Positions 54,088 through 63,526 of a stretch of 64,000 nucleotides of DNA are shown piece after piece (position 1 is the first letter of the stretch; every line of letters begins with the position of its first letter). Made by a program: the position numbers and the translations under genes. The stretch is taken from contig NZ_KE384381.1 in assembly GCF_000425465.1 (NCBI RefSeq), positions 1-64,000 of the forward strand, written 5' to 3'. A model generated the notes under the pieces. That model had not been told where the DNA came from. It saw only the letters and a program-made list of their open reading frames with translations, and did not search any database. Source of the stretch: Flavobacterium filum DSM 17961 (GTDB lineage: Bacteria > Bacteroidota > Bacteroidia > Flavobacteriales > Flavobacteriaceae).

Positions 54088-55956
54088 TTAAGAGGAACGA
54101 TAAGGTAATTCATGATACGTTTTTATGTGTGGGCCTAGGAATAAGCGAGCATAGATTCGGATGCCGGCAATACCGGAAACAACGAAACTAGAAGCGGCAA
54201 AAAAGGCTAAGAAAAGCTGATGGCTATCAATATGACTAAAAATCAAATCTTCGCCTATAAATGTGGATGTAATTGGAAATCCGGTAATGCCAAGTGTTGC
54301 TACTAAAAAGAAAAAAGCAAATTTTGGATGTTCATACACATGACCCAAATATTGACTTATCAAGATTCTTCTTTCTAATTTACTTAGTTGAATTAATGCT
54401 ACATATCCAATGATTCCGGTAACTACAACACCCGCCAAATAATAAACAATTTCGCTTACACTCACTTTATCATTAAATACGATGGCCAAAGCAATCCAAA
54501 AATGATTGAGCACAATCAATATCCAAGCTAAAAATGGACTTCTGCGTTCGGAAAATGATTTGAAAACAAAGACCAATCCGATGAATGCAAATACTTCCGG
54601 TAAAATGTTGGCTATTTGACTAGGTAACTCCACTCTGAATTTATAGGTCAAAAATCCAATCAAATAAAGCGGAATAAAGAATAAATAGATACGCTTGATA
54701 TTTAAAAAATCTAACGATTTGCCAATAATCTTCAATGGTCGCCAAAGCACCATGTTCAAAAATCCTTCTAAATTGAATTCTTTCAAAGCCAAAATATATA
54801 AGGTATATTCTATTTTTTTGGGATACGAATCCTCAATAGCCTTTTCTTTAGGTTTATAATGATAAAACTGATCGCGAATCAAATAACTTACCACAGAAGG
54901 AGAAACCAATAATTGATAGGTGCGTAAAAATGCATTTCCGGCAAAGTGAATCAAAGCTAATGTTTCAAAACCTAAAGCGATTTCAATAAAAATTATTCCG
55001 ATTTGTCCGATAGAACTATACGCTACTTGACTTTTTACGGATGATTGAACACGAGCCATTAATGAAGCCATCAAACTTGTGGTTAAGCCCATCAAACCAA
55101 TTGCTATTCGAATGGCTGTTTGATGTTCCCAAAACGGAAATGTTCGCAACATGAGAAAAACACCTAAATGAACAGACAATGAACCATAAAAAATGGCACT
55201 CGAAGGCGTTGGCCCTTCCATAGCTCGAGGTAACCACGATGAAAAAGGGATTTGAGCCGATTTTGCAGCCGCAGCACAAGCCAAACAAAGTGCAATAAAA
55301 ATCCCAATGATGGAATGATTTTGCAAATGCTCGCTCACCATTTCATAATTATTCAATTTCATGAAGGTGATGTTTTCATGAAACAGATGGTGACTTGCCC
55401 ACATGGCCAGCAACAAACCTACATCACCAATCCGATAAATCGAAAATACTTTAAAGGCGTTTTTAACCGGAAGATAACGTTCTCTATAAAAAGCGATTAA
55501 TAAAAAGGAAGAAATTCCGATAATTTCCCAACCTATGAATAACGTTTCAAAGTTTCCGGATAATATCGCCAAATTATAACCGAAAAAGAAAAACAAAACG
55601 GTATTAAAAAAACGTTTGTAACCTTTTTCGCGATGCAAATAATACCGACTATAAGTGGTTATCATTGAAGTTAGTAAAGCTCCGATAAACAAATAAACGG
55701 CCGAAACTTTATCAAAATAAAAATCGATAAAAAACTCATAATGAGCTGTTTTCAAAACGGAAAGCTCAACCAAATTCAAATCGGGAGCACCCTCAAACAA
55801 CCACCAAATGATAAATGCGGTAATTCCGATTAGCTGTAAAAAAACAGTGCCAAAGGCGGTCCAAGAGATGGTTTTTTCTTTGGCTTCGGGTAAAAACAAA
55901 CTGATGATAAAACCCAAAAACGGAAATAAAATAAAAAATTGCAAAAACTCATTCAT
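54088..55956 (-). CDS. dabB: DabB, proton-conducting membrane subunit of the DAB inorganic-carbon pump
   Basis: 622 residues with about 14-16 membrane helices, related to complex I antiporter-like subunits (NuoL). Typical segments are TYSRYYLHREKGYKRFFNTVLFF, SAQIPFSSWLPRAMEGPTPSS (the conserved Lys/Ala-rich helix) and LMARVQSSVKSQVAYSSIGQ. It begins 8 bp inside the end of dabA, so the two are translationally coupled. With DabA it forms an energy-driven carbon dioxide hydration/uptake complex. No other complex I genes lie near, which argues against a respiratory NuoL. Confidence 0.9.
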   Translation of the reverse strand: MNEFLQFFILFPFLGFIISLFLPEAKEKTISWTAFGTVFLQLIGITAFIIWWLFEGAPDLNLVELSVLKTAHYEFFIDFYFDKVSAVYLFIGALLTSMITTYSRYYLHREKGYKRFFNTVLFFFFGYNLAILSGNFETLFIGWEIIGISSFLLIAFYRERYLPVKNAFKVFSIYRIGDVGLLLAMWASHHLFHENITFMKLNNYEMVSEHLQNHSIIGIFIALCLACAAAAKSAQIPFSSWLPRAMEGPTPSSAIFYGSLSVHLGVFLMLRTFPFWEHQTAIRIAIGLMGLTTSLMASLMARVQSSVKSQVAYSSIGQIGIIFIEIALGFETLALIHFAGNAFLRTYQLLVSPSVVSYLIRDQFYHYKPKEKAIEDSYPKKIEYTLYILALKEFNLEGFLNMVLWRPLKIIGKSLDFLNIKRIYLFFIPLYLIGFLTYKFRVELPSQIANILPEVFAFIGLVFVFKSFSERRSPFLAWILIVLNHFWIALAIVFNDKVSVSEIVYYLAGVVVTGIIGYVALIQLSKLERRILISQYLGHVYEHPKFAFFFLVATLGITGFPITSTFIGEDLIFSHIDSHQLFLAFFAASSFVVSGIAGIRIYARLFLGPHIKTYHELPYRSS

Positions 55957-58453
55957 GGCTCAAAACATTAGAAAGGATACTTACCGGAAGATTTTCTTTG
56001 GTGGATTCTGCCAGTTTTAATTCGTCAACAATGAAATGGGGTCGCTGAATGGGTTCATACAACTCAAATTTTTCATTTATAAACACATACGATTTTTTGG
56101 TTTCCGGATGAACTGCCACCAATTTTACCCAATCGTTTTGAAACCACTCATACGTGGCCGGATTTTTGGTAATAGCATACATTACTTTTTCCGGAAAATG
56201 TTCGGCTATCACTAATAACCGCAACGGGTCATGCACTTCAATCATTTGACTGGGCAAACCGGGACGTAAATCGCCATCAATTCCGTTGGCAACCCCAATT
56301 AATCCCATCACATTATGTGGTAATTTAGAGCCAGCTCCTAACTTTTGGTTGTCTACCCTTGAAAAATAATATTCCAAATTGATGCCACCTCCTACCGGAG
56401 CAACAGCACCTAGTATCACGGCTAAATAATCCCCCGATGGATCGACTTGATAATCATAAGAATTCAAAAACGAACGACGGTCTAAAAAAAGCTGTTTTGA
56501 CAAATTTCTCCTCCCTACAATGCACATCGCATTTGTAGCATGATTTAACTCCGGACGAGGTTCAAACAAGGAAACCGAGCGTAATTTTACTTTTTCATGC
56601 ACTTTTTCTAGCGATGCATTGGTATCAATGGTATCAAATCGTCTGGAACGCTCTTTGGCATTGTTCTGCAATGCTTTTGCAAACGTGATTTTATTTTGCT
56701 GATGTAATGATTGATTTTCCTCTGTGAGAGTATCTTCATCATAAAAGGCAATTTCGTCACGAGTAGTATCATGCAGAGCCGGCAAAAATTGTGTTGCATC
56801 CGGAATATCAATTCCACGATCTTTCAGAATGCCTCTCACTTTGGGATGATTTGCCGCAAAACTGGCCACTTTTGCATTTACAGAACTAGGTCTGCCCGAG
56901 CAAGCTCCACAATCGTAACCCGCATAATGCGTATTGTTTACACTGGTTGCACCATGACCCACGACATAAACCATTGATGAAAAATTAGAAACCAAACCGA
57001 TACTTTTCAAAAGACCTTCTACTCGATTAGCCATTTCATCAATGGTAAAACCAACTTGTAAATCGCCTTCTTTGTGAGAAGTATCGGTGTTTTCAATCAC
57101 TAACTTCGATTTTTTATGTAGATGTTTAAAAGAAGCCGTAGTGGCGGGTGACATGGAAGGTTTAAAAATGTTTAAAAACAATTTCCATGCAGAAGAAAAC
57201 CCAAGAGTTTGGCTGATAATCCAACCAAAAAACAACGAGTGCGATTGCTTGTGATAATGCAAATCTTTGGCTTGCTTTTTCTTTCTATGTTCTTCTTTTA
57301 CTAAAAATTTTGGAGTTACCGGAGCCGGACACAATTTGGTATAAAATTTTCCATTGACCGGTTGGTAAAAAAACTCAAAATTAAAAAAAGCGGCCGTTCC
57401 AAAAGTTGCAGCTTTAGCATCCAAATGCTCAATGTGTCTTCGGAAAGAACATTCTCTGTCGTCCATACAAAACAAACCTTGAAAACTTGATATTGCTGTT
57501 GTAAGTTCTTCCTCAACGTCTTTTAAATTAGCTAAAACCGAATCATAAAAGGTCCATTCTAAAGCTTGTTGCCAAAGAGATAACACCTCAAACAATTCAT
57601 TGTAAGCAATCCTATCAAATAATGTAAACGATTGATTTTCAACTTTAAATCCGAGTGGAGCCCAAATATCATGAAACTTGGTGTCCAAGGTGTCTATTTC
57701 CAACAAAAGTTCCAGTTGAATCAATTCTTCTAAGGTAATTTTTTTGGAATCTAATAACGAATTTGGATTGCTTTCGATGGTTGCTACCATGCCACTCCAA
57801 CCCGGATGACCGAATTGTTGGTCAAACAAATACGTTTCAAACAACGATTCTTTTCCAACCACAATTTCCAAAAGTTGGGTAATGGAAGCTTTTTCTTGTA
57901 ATAGTTTTTTGGTTCGTGGTGACGAAAAAATTCCTTTAAAAGTATTTTTTTCCAATTCTCTGATAGAAGACAAAAAACCTTTGTCATGTACCGGAAAATT
58001 CCAAATAGCAATGCCTTGATCGAGGTAACTGCATAAAATTCGAAACAACAAACTATGCGTAGATTTTTCCAAATTGATGGCATAATGTTTTTTCCAATTG
58101 GAACGTAAACTGCCAATTCTAGGAGAAACCGATTCGTCATAGGATTGATGCAACATTTTATCTTTCCAAAAAGAGATTTCATCTTCTCCTTTTTGTTTCG
58201 AAATGATTCTATTTAACACGGCTTCCTGAATTTCACCTTTGGCAAAACGATTTCTAAAATCAGACAAAGGTAAATAGGTTTTATAGCCAAAAATAGTAGT
58301 AGCTTTTTGCAAGGCTTTAGGAAAAGGTAATTCTTGAAAAGCGTGCAAAGTATTATGATGCACAAAATCTTTTAACGGATTTTGGGCCGGTAAATAATGT
58401 GCTAGTTTATGAAGAACGGCAGGTTCATCAAAACCAATTGAATGTGTTTTCAT
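55949..58453 (-). CDS. dabA: DabA, carbonic-anhydrase-like subunit of the DAB inorganic-carbon pump (DUF2309)
   Basis: 834 residues of DUF2309. The beta-carbonic-anhydrase-like zinc site is intact: Cys329 and Asp331 in FCMDDREC, and His500 with Cys515 in GHGATSVNNTHYAGYDCGAC, the His-Cys spacing of 15 being that of the characterised DabA. The flanking KLCPAPVTPKFLV, LFEPRPELNHATNAMCIVGR and EVHDPLRLLVIAE blocks are family landmarks. It is cytoplasmic, docked on the membrane subunit. The dabA-dabB pair captures carbon dioxide as bicarbonate using the proton gradient. A 17-bp dyad lies about 35-50 bp upstream. Confidence 0.95.
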   Translation of the reverse strand: MKTHSIGFDEPAVLHKLAHYLPAQNPLKDFVHHNTLHAFQELPFPKALQKATTIFGYKTYLPLSDFRNRFAKGEIQEAVLNRIISKQKGEDEISFWKDKMLHQSYDESVSPRIGSLRSNWKKHYAINLEKSTHSLLFRILCSYLDQGIAIWNFPVHDKGFLSSIRELEKNTFKGIFSSPRTKKLLQEKASITQLLEIVVGKESLFETYLFDQQFGHPGWSGMVATIESNPNSLLDSKKITLEELIQLELLLEIDTLDTKFHDIWAPLGFKVENQSFTLFDRIAYNELFEVLSLWQQALEWTFYDSVLANLKDVEEELTTAISSFQGLFCMDDRECSFRRHIEHLDAKAATFGTAAFFNFEFFYQPVNGKFYTKLCPAPVTPKFLVKEEHRKKKQAKDLHYHKQSHSLFFGWIISQTLGFSSAWKLFLNIFKPSMSPATTASFKHLHKKSKLVIENTDTSHKEGDLQVGFTIDEMANRVEGLLKSIGLVSNFSSMVYVVGHGATSVNNTHYAGYDCGACSGRPSSVNAKVASFAANHPKVRGILKDRGIDIPDATQFLPALHDTTRDEIAFYDEDTLTEENQSLHQQNKITFAKALQNNAKERSRRFDTIDTNASLEKVHEKVKLRSVSLFEPRPELNHATNAMCIVGRRNLSKQLFLDRRSFLNSYDYQVDPSGDYLAVILGAVAPVGGGINLEYYFSRVDNQKLGAGSKLPHNVMGLIGVANGIDGDLRPGLPSQMIEVHDPLRLLVIAEHFPEKVMYAITKNPATYEWFQNDWVKLVAVHPETKKSYVFINEKFELYEPIQRPHFIVDELKLAESTKENLPVSILSNVLSHE

Positions 58454-58487
58454 TGAAAATGAAATAGATTAATACACAGTGAAGGTG

Positions 58488-58504
58488 GTAAGGTGTACCC
58501 TTAC
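58488..58504. promoter_or_regulatory. Small dyad upstream of dabA
   Basis: GTAAGG (58488-58493) and CCTTAC (58499-58504) form an inverted repeat around 5 bases, 35 bp before the dabA ATG. It might be an operator of the dabAB-sulP operon; the repeat is short, so the call is weak. Confidence 0.3.
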
Positions 58505-58523
58505 GATTCAATAAAATTGTGTA

Positions 58524-58931
58524 TTAAGAAAGATGGAACTTCCACTTACAAAACAAATCGTAAAGCGGAAGATTGATTGCCTTGGCAAATTTTAATTTGG
58601 GAGAAATAGTAACATTAGCAACATAAGATGCACTAGTGGTTGCCGTTTCAAAAGAAATCAAATCATGATGTAAATCATCCGACTCCGAATCATTTTTCTC
58701 CAATTGATTCACCGCATTAAAAATAATGAGATGATCTTGTTGTGCATCAACTTCAGTACTTTTATGAGCTTGGATTAATTTTTTTACCGGTAGAGTAGAG
58801 AAATCGGTAACTACATAACTTCTAACGAAACCGGAATATAAAAAGACAAAAAGCAACAATAAGGAAAAATATCCTTTGTGATGATTACATATGTCTTTTA
58901 CTGTTTTCAAACGAATGAAATTAGGAGTCAA
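58524..58931 (-). CDS. Hypothetical membrane-anchored protein
   Basis: 135 residues. A basic N-terminus (MTPNFIRLKTVKDICNHHKG) is followed by one hydrophobic segment (about 21-38, YFSLLLLFVFLYSGFV) and an extracytoplasmic part with no recognised domain, with the acidic/His patch KNDSESDDLHHDLISFE. It lies upstream of the dabA operon in the same direction with 70 bp between. I do not recognise the family. Small one-helix proteins with His/Asp patches do occur beside metal-handling genes, and the HMA protein gene is the next one on this strand. Confidence 0.6.
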   Translation of the reverse strand: MTPNFIRLKTVKDICNHHKGYFSLLLLFVFLYSGFVRSYVVTDFSTLPVKKLIQAHKSTEVDAQQDHLIIFNAVNQLEKNDSESDDLHHDLISFETATTSASYVANVTISPKLKFAKAINLPLYDLFCKWKFHLS

Positions 58932-58971
58932 ATGTAAATGAAAATAGGTTAACTAAAATCAAATTCAAAAA

Positions 58972-58999
58972 AAAATTCCGATAACGTTATCGGAATTTT
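58972..58999. terminator. Bidirectional terminator after the HMA gene
   Basis: A perfect 28-bp palindrome with no loop bases: arms AAAATTCCGATAAC and GTTATCGGAATTTT meeting at 58985/58986. A/T runs flank it on both sides. It lies just past the HMA gene stop. Confidence 0.82.
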
Positions 59000-59003
59000 A
59001 AAT

Positions 59004-59351
59004 TTATTGTTTTCTATCAAACTTACAACAGCCATGAAGATTGTTATAGGCTTCATCTGAAGCTTTTACTTTGTCGGTATCATGACCTACTTTTGCTATA
59101 GCTTGGTGAATTTGATCAATTGTACATTTGGTCTCATCCAAAACCAAATGTAAATCATGATGATCTATATGCCATACGGCAGATTTCACACCTTTGACAG
59201 ACAAAGCTGCTTTTTCGATACGTTTTTTACACATATCGCAATTGCCGTTTACTTCAATTTCATGTTTGGCATTTTTGTTTTTCTTTTCTTGTGCTTGAAC
59301 TGAAATTCCTATTAAAGAAACCATCAGTACTAAAATTAATTTTTTCATCAT
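59004..59351 (-). CDS. Secreted heavy-metal-associated (HMA) domain protein
   Basis: 115 residues: signal peptide (about 1-21, ISVQAQ), a Lys-rich spacer, then a ferredoxin-like HMA fold (about 30-98) with the metal site GNCDMCKKRIE (CxxC). The C-terminal NNLHGCCKFDRKQ adds a Cys pair. A second ATG directly follows the first, so the start may be one codon later. HMA proteins carry copper or related soft metals; this one would be periplasmic. It lies 48 bp downstream of the TonB-dependent receptor gene, probably in one transcript with it. Confidence 0.87.
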   Translation of the reverse strand: MMKKLILVLMVSLIGISVQAQEKKNKNAKHEIEVNGNCDMCKKRIEKAALSVKGVKSAVWHIDHHDLHLVLDETKCTIDQIHQAIAKVGHDTDKVKASDEAYNNLHGCCKFDRKQ

Positions 59352-59399
59352 ATTATTAACTTTTGATATTGTTATTGTTATTGACTTCTGATATTGTTA

Positions 59400-61634
59400 C
59401 TATTCAATTTTAAAACGCAATCCGGTGTAATACATTGCCCCAAAAACGGGAGCATATACCATTGAACTATCAAAATAGGGACCAAAAGGATCATTATTTC
59501 CTAAAATTGGATTTTTTTGTTGGTAATTGCCTAAGTTTTCAGCTCCTACATAAATTTCAAAGGTTTTGGAAAAGGTTTTGGTAATTTGAGCATTCATCAC
59601 CGAAAACGGGTTGGCAAACTCCTGCAAACGAAATTCTTCGGGATTTGATTGTGTTCGAGGTAAGCGTTGTTTTCCCATCCAATTGTAGGTGAAATCAAAT
59701 TTCCATTGTTGTCCTTTTTCTTTTACGTGTGTTTCATAGGCGATATTCGTAAAAAAACGATGTTTGGCTTGTAAAGGTCTTTCTATTTGTCCTATGGTAT
59801 ACGTAGTTTGCACATCATAAAATTTATAAGCTGTTCTGATATTGAAATGTTGTGCCAGTTCATAACTCAAATCTACTTGCAAACTATTCGCAAAGGATTT
59901 TCCATCCAAGTTATAAAAAAGTACTTGCTGCGGACTGTTATCCACATCAACCACCACTTGATCTTGGAAATCGGTTCGGTAAAAATCTACTGAAAACTCG
60001 GCTTCCTTGCCAAAAACTTTAAACCCCTGTAGGAAACTAAATCCATAATTCCAGGCTATTTCGGCATCTAAACCATAAATTCTACCTTGTGTATCCAGAA
60101 TTTGAAATTGTCGAGACGATGCGAATAGCTGTTGGTTTTCGGCAAAAATATTGGCACTGCGTTTTCCTCTTCCGGCAGAAATTCTGAAAGTGGTTTTTTC
60201 AAAAGGTTTGTATCGCAAATGGGCTCTAGGTGTTACAAAAACACCCAATCGATTGTGGTAATCTACTCTACCTCCCAAAACATAACTTAAGTCGTCATCA
60301 TTGCAGTAGGTATATTCAAAAAAAGCACCAACGGAATTATCAATTCTACTAAAATCAATTTGATTTACATTTTCTGAGAATTGATCGTACGTGAAATTTA
60401 AACCTGTTGCAAATTTATGCAATGTATTACTCAAAATCGAATTGTAAACCAAATTGGAATAAAAACTGCGTTGCGTAATATCATATTCATTTAATCCAAA
60501 ATACGAGTTTTGTTTATGGTAATTAAATGCATTTTGAAACCCAACCGAACGCCACGGAATTTCGGGAGATACATAGCCAATTTTAGATGAAATATCTAGC
60601 TTTTCCGTTTTGATTTCTGAGCCCCAATTATTAGTAGTCCCTCTATCCCTATTCGGTTCAAAAGCTACTTGACCGGTTTGTTTTTCATCGTTCATATATC
60701 GAAAATTGACAAAACTCACCCATCCTTTTTCGGCATCGGTATATTGCCAACGGTTGATAGCATTGATTTGTTTTCCAATGGGATTATCCAAAAAACCATC
60801 GTCATTCATATCGTTTTTAGCCACTCTGGCATTTCCGTGAAGAAACAAACTGGTGGCCCATTTATCTGTAACTTTTTTATTAAAATGAGTGTTCAATTCG
60901 AAACGTGAATCAGTTGACCCATAGGCATTCAAGAAAAATGGAATGTCATTGTGTGGCTTGATCATTTCGTAATTAATTTGACCCGAAATACTTTCAAAAC
61001 CATTAGCAACCGAACCGGCACCTTTGGTTATCTGAATGCTTTCTACCCAGGTTCCGGGTACAAATGAAAGTCCGTAGGCTTGTGAAGCACCACGAATAGC
61101 CGGAATATTTTCCTCCGTCATTAAAATATAAGGACTTGTAAGACCCAACATTCTAATTTGACGACTTCCTGAAACCGCATCCGAAAAATTGACATCAATA
61201 GACGGATTGGTTTCAAAACTTTCAGATAAATTGCAACAAGCTGCTTTGAGCAATTCTTTACTTGTCATAGTTTGGATGTTGGCCGGAGCCATATAATTTT
61301 TTTGAAGTGATTTTCTAACTTTTGTTAAAGTAACTTCATCCAAAGCAGTATCAAATTCTAAATTTTGGGTAATAAATTTAGGTTCTGTAATGGTTAAGTT
61401 AACGGTTTTAAAACCTACATAACTAATTACTAAAATCGTATTTTCGGACGAAAATGGAATAGAGAAATTTCCATTTTCATCAGAAACTGCACCAATTTGG
61501 GTGTTTTGCCAGTAAATATTGGCTCCTTGTAAAGGTTGGTTTGTATCGTAAGTGATTTTCCCTGTTACTTTTTCTTGTGCAAAAAACAAAGATGAAATCA
61601 ACAAAAACACAAATCCTATAATTTGTTTTTTCAT
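59400..61634 (-). CDS. TonB-dependent outer-membrane receptor, likely for a metal or metal complex
   Basis: 744 residues: signal peptide (to about LFFAQ, residue 20), an N-terminal carboxypeptidase-like beta-sandwich (about 22-105; VTGKITYDTNQPLQGANIYW), a plug (about 110-235; IRMLGLTSPYILMTEE and ITKGAGSVANGFESISGQI) and a 22-stranded barrel ending AMYYTGLRFKIE. The plug carries a Cys pair in AACCNLSESFETNPSIDVNF. Its neighbours, an HMA protein and a HYC_CC_PP protein, point to copper or another soft metal as substrate (inference). Confidence 0.9.
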   Translation of the reverse strand: MKKQIIGFVFLLISSLFFAQEKVTGKITYDTNQPLQGANIYWQNTQIGAVSDENGNFSIPFSSENTILVISYVGFKTVNLTITEPKFITQNLEFDTALDEVTLTKVRKSLQKNYMAPANIQTMTSKELLKAACCNLSESFETNPSIDVNFSDAVSGSRQIRMLGLTSPYILMTEENIPAIRGASQAYGLSFVPGTWVESIQITKGAGSVANGFESISGQINYEMIKPHNDIPFFLNAYGSTDSRFELNTHFNKKVTDKWATSLFLHGNARVAKNDMNDDGFLDNPIGKQINAINRWQYTDAEKGWVSFVNFRYMNDEKQTGQVAFEPNRDRGTTNNWGSEIKTEKLDISSKIGYVSPEIPWRSVGFQNAFNYHKQNSYFGLNEYDITQRSFYSNLVYNSILSNTLHKFATGLNFTYDQFSENVNQIDFSRIDNSVGAFFEYTYCNDDDLSYVLGGRVDYHNRLGVFVTPRAHLRYKPFEKTTFRISAGRGKRSANIFAENQQLFASSRQFQILDTQGRIYGLDAEIAWNYGFSFLQGFKVFGKEAEFSVDFYRTDFQDQVVVDVDNSPQQVLFYNLDGKSFANSLQVDLSYELAQHFNIRTAYKFYDVQTTYTIGQIERPLQAKHRFFTNIAYETHVKEKGQQWKFDFTYNWMGKQRLPRTQSNPEEFRLQEFANPFSVMNAQITKTFSKTFEIYVGAENLGNYQQKNPILGNNDPFGPYFDSSMVYAPVFGAMYYTGLRFKIE

Positions 61635-61696
61635 TAAAAAGTATTTTAAATTAAACGTGATTTTTTCACCAAAGTGAAATGTAGTTTAATCTAAAA

Positions 61697-62113
61697 TCAG
61701 GCGTAAAAAACGTATTGAGAGTAAAGTTGATAAAGCGGCGGTGCATGAGCATCGCAATAATAATCTAAAATTTGATTATCAATTGACTCCTCGCTAGGAG
61801 TAAAAAAAGTAAATGCTAAAACGGGTAAAACCGAAACACAATCCAAATCAAAATGCAGTTGTTTGATCACCACATCATCCAAATCGGCTTGAATGGTTTC
61901 ATCGGAACAACAACCGTCGTGGGTATCAGAAGAAATGGCACAACAAGCTTTTTCTTTTTGAACCATTTTCATTTCACAAGGCTCTTCTGTATTAAAAACA
62001 GAGGAAACAGAAGCAATCGTATCACCACAATAATGCACATTAAAAGCTAATCCGCTGGAAGTAATCAGCAGATAAAAAGCCATTAAAATACTTGTGCATT
62101 TTTTGAAATTCAT
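61697..62113 (-). CDS. HYC_CC_PP family small secreted protein
   Basis: 138 residues with a signal peptide or membrane anchor (about 5-24) and the family's three marks in order: VHYCGD (near 27-32), Cys pairs in KACCAIS and DGCCSD (near 53-72), and HAPPLYQLY near the C-terminus. This Bacteroidetes family is found next to TonB receptors and HMA proteins, as here. The conserved His and Cys residues suggest metal binding; function is not established. It lies 62 bp upstream of the receptor gene, same direction. Confidence 0.85.
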   Translation of the reverse strand: MNFKKCTSILMAFYLLITSSGLAFNVHYCGDTIASVSSVFNTEEPCEMKMVQKEKACCAISSDTHDGCCSDETIQADLDDVVIKQLHFDLDCVSVLPVLAFTFFTPSEESIDNQILDYYCDAHAPPLYQLYSQYVFYA

Positions 62114-62167
62114 GCTACAAAGTTACTTTTTTTTACATTAGTTTGATTAAAAAAAATGTTAATTGAA

Positions 62168-63523
62168 TTAGATCTCAACTACTTGACCTAAAAGCGGCAC
62201 CATAGCATCGTAACTGTATTGTTCAAAAATCTTAGTTCGCAAGGTGTCGGCGGCATCATTTTCGCCATGCACTAAAAATATTTTTTTTGGTTTTTGTTTT
62301 AATTCGCTCAACCAATTGAGTAAATCTTTTTGGTCGCCATGAGCGGAAAGTCCTTCGACTAAAACCACTTCAGCTTCTACCGGATAATATTTTCCGAAAA
62401 ACTTGATTTCTTTGGCACCTTCCAATAATTTTCGTCCCCGAGTTCCTTCAGCTTGATATCCGACCAACATTACCGTGTTTTCCGGTTTATCAATGTAGCG
62501 TTCCAAGTACGTCAAAACTCTTCCACCGGTTATCATTCCACTAGCGGCAATTACTACTTTTGGTCTTTTGTCATAAATGGCATTGATGGTATCTTCATAA
62601 TCGGAAATCATGGTAAACATTCTACACATTTCTTCACATTCATGTGGATTCAATTTATGCCATTTCGGATTGTCATTAAAAACATCCAAAACTTTGATTC
62701 CCATTGGAGTATCAATGATGTAAGGCACATTTGGAATGCGATTTTGCAAACGCAACTGCCAGATTAAATACATCACCGTTTGCACTCGCTCTACTGCAAA
62801 ACTGGGAATAATAACATTTCCACCACGACTAATTGTTGTATTAATGGTTTTCTCAACATCAAACAATACATCGTTTTGAGGATGAAGACGATTTCCGTAG
62901 GTAGATTCTAAAAAGATATAATCGCCCGATTTTGGTTTTTGAGGCGGATGCATGAGAACATCATCATCTTGACCCACATCCCCTGAAAAAATAAGCGTTT
63001 TTTCTTCGGCATGCAACGCAATAGAACAAGCCCCAAGAATATGTGAAGAAGGAAAAAATGTAAAATAACAGTCATCTGTTAATTTAATTTCCAAATTAGG
63101 TTCCACCACTCTAAAAAAGGGTGTTACTCGTTCTGCATCGGCTACTGAATAGAGTGGTTCGGCTGGATTATGTTTGGAAAAATGCTCTTGATTCGCTTTT
63201 GAAGCCTCTTCCTCTTGAATTTTGGCACTATCGGCTAAAATTAATTTTGAAATTTGCTTGGTTGGTGCAGTACAAAATATTTTACCTTTAAAGCCTTGTT
63301 TCACTAATAAAGGCAACCAACCACAATGATCAAGGTGACCGTGTGTAAGCAAAACAAAATCTATCGTTGAAGGATTGACAATCAAGGGTTGCCAGTTTAA
63401 ATCTCGTAAAGATTTGATTCCTTGAAACAAACCACAATCAATTAAAATTCGGGTTTCGTTTGATTCAATCAGTGTTTTTGAACCTGTTACAGTTCCTGTT
63501 CCTCCTAAAAAATGAATTTTCAT
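62168..63523 (-). CDS. MBL-fold RNA nuclease of the beta-CASP family
   Basis: 451 residues. Metallo-beta-lactamase motifs are complete: LTHGHLDHCGWLP (HxHxDH), the SHILGACSIALHA strand and FSGDVG with its metal Asp. The beta-CASP insert (about 190-400) shows FLESTYGNR, PSFAVERVQTVMYLIW and AASGMITGGR. A final His lies in LSAHGDQKDLLNWL. This layout is that of bacterial RNase J/CPSF73-like (YsH1/MBL RNA exonuclease) proteins that process RNA in the cytoplasm. The gene starts 3 bp after the stop of the next gene on this strand. Confidence 0.92.
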   Translation of the reverse strand: MKIHFLGGTGTVTGSKTLIESNETRILIDCGLFQGIKSLRDLNWQPLIVNPSTIDFVLLTHGHLDHCGWLPLLVKQGFKGKIFCTAPTKQISKLILADSAKIQEEEASKANQEHFSKHNPAEPLYSVADAERVTPFFRVVEPNLEIKLTDDCYFTFFPSSHILGACSIALHAEEKTLIFSGDVGQDDDVLMHPPQKPKSGDYIFLESTYGNRLHPQNDVLFDVEKTINTTISRGGNVIIPSFAVERVQTVMYLIWQLRLQNRIPNVPYIIDTPMGIKVLDVFNDNPKWHKLNPHECEEMCRMFTMISDYEDTINAIYDKRPKVVIAASGMITGGRVLTYLERYIDKPENTVMLVGYQAEGTRGRKLLEGAKEIKFFGKYYPVEAEVVLVEGLSAHGDQKDLLNWLSELKQKPKKIFLVHGENDAADTLRTKIFEQYSYDAMVPLLGQVVEI

Positions 63524-63526
63524 GAC

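Noticed and set aside
54088..55956. NuoL subunit of complex I
   Set aside because: No other complex I genes in the cluster, and it overlaps dabA; DabB fits better.
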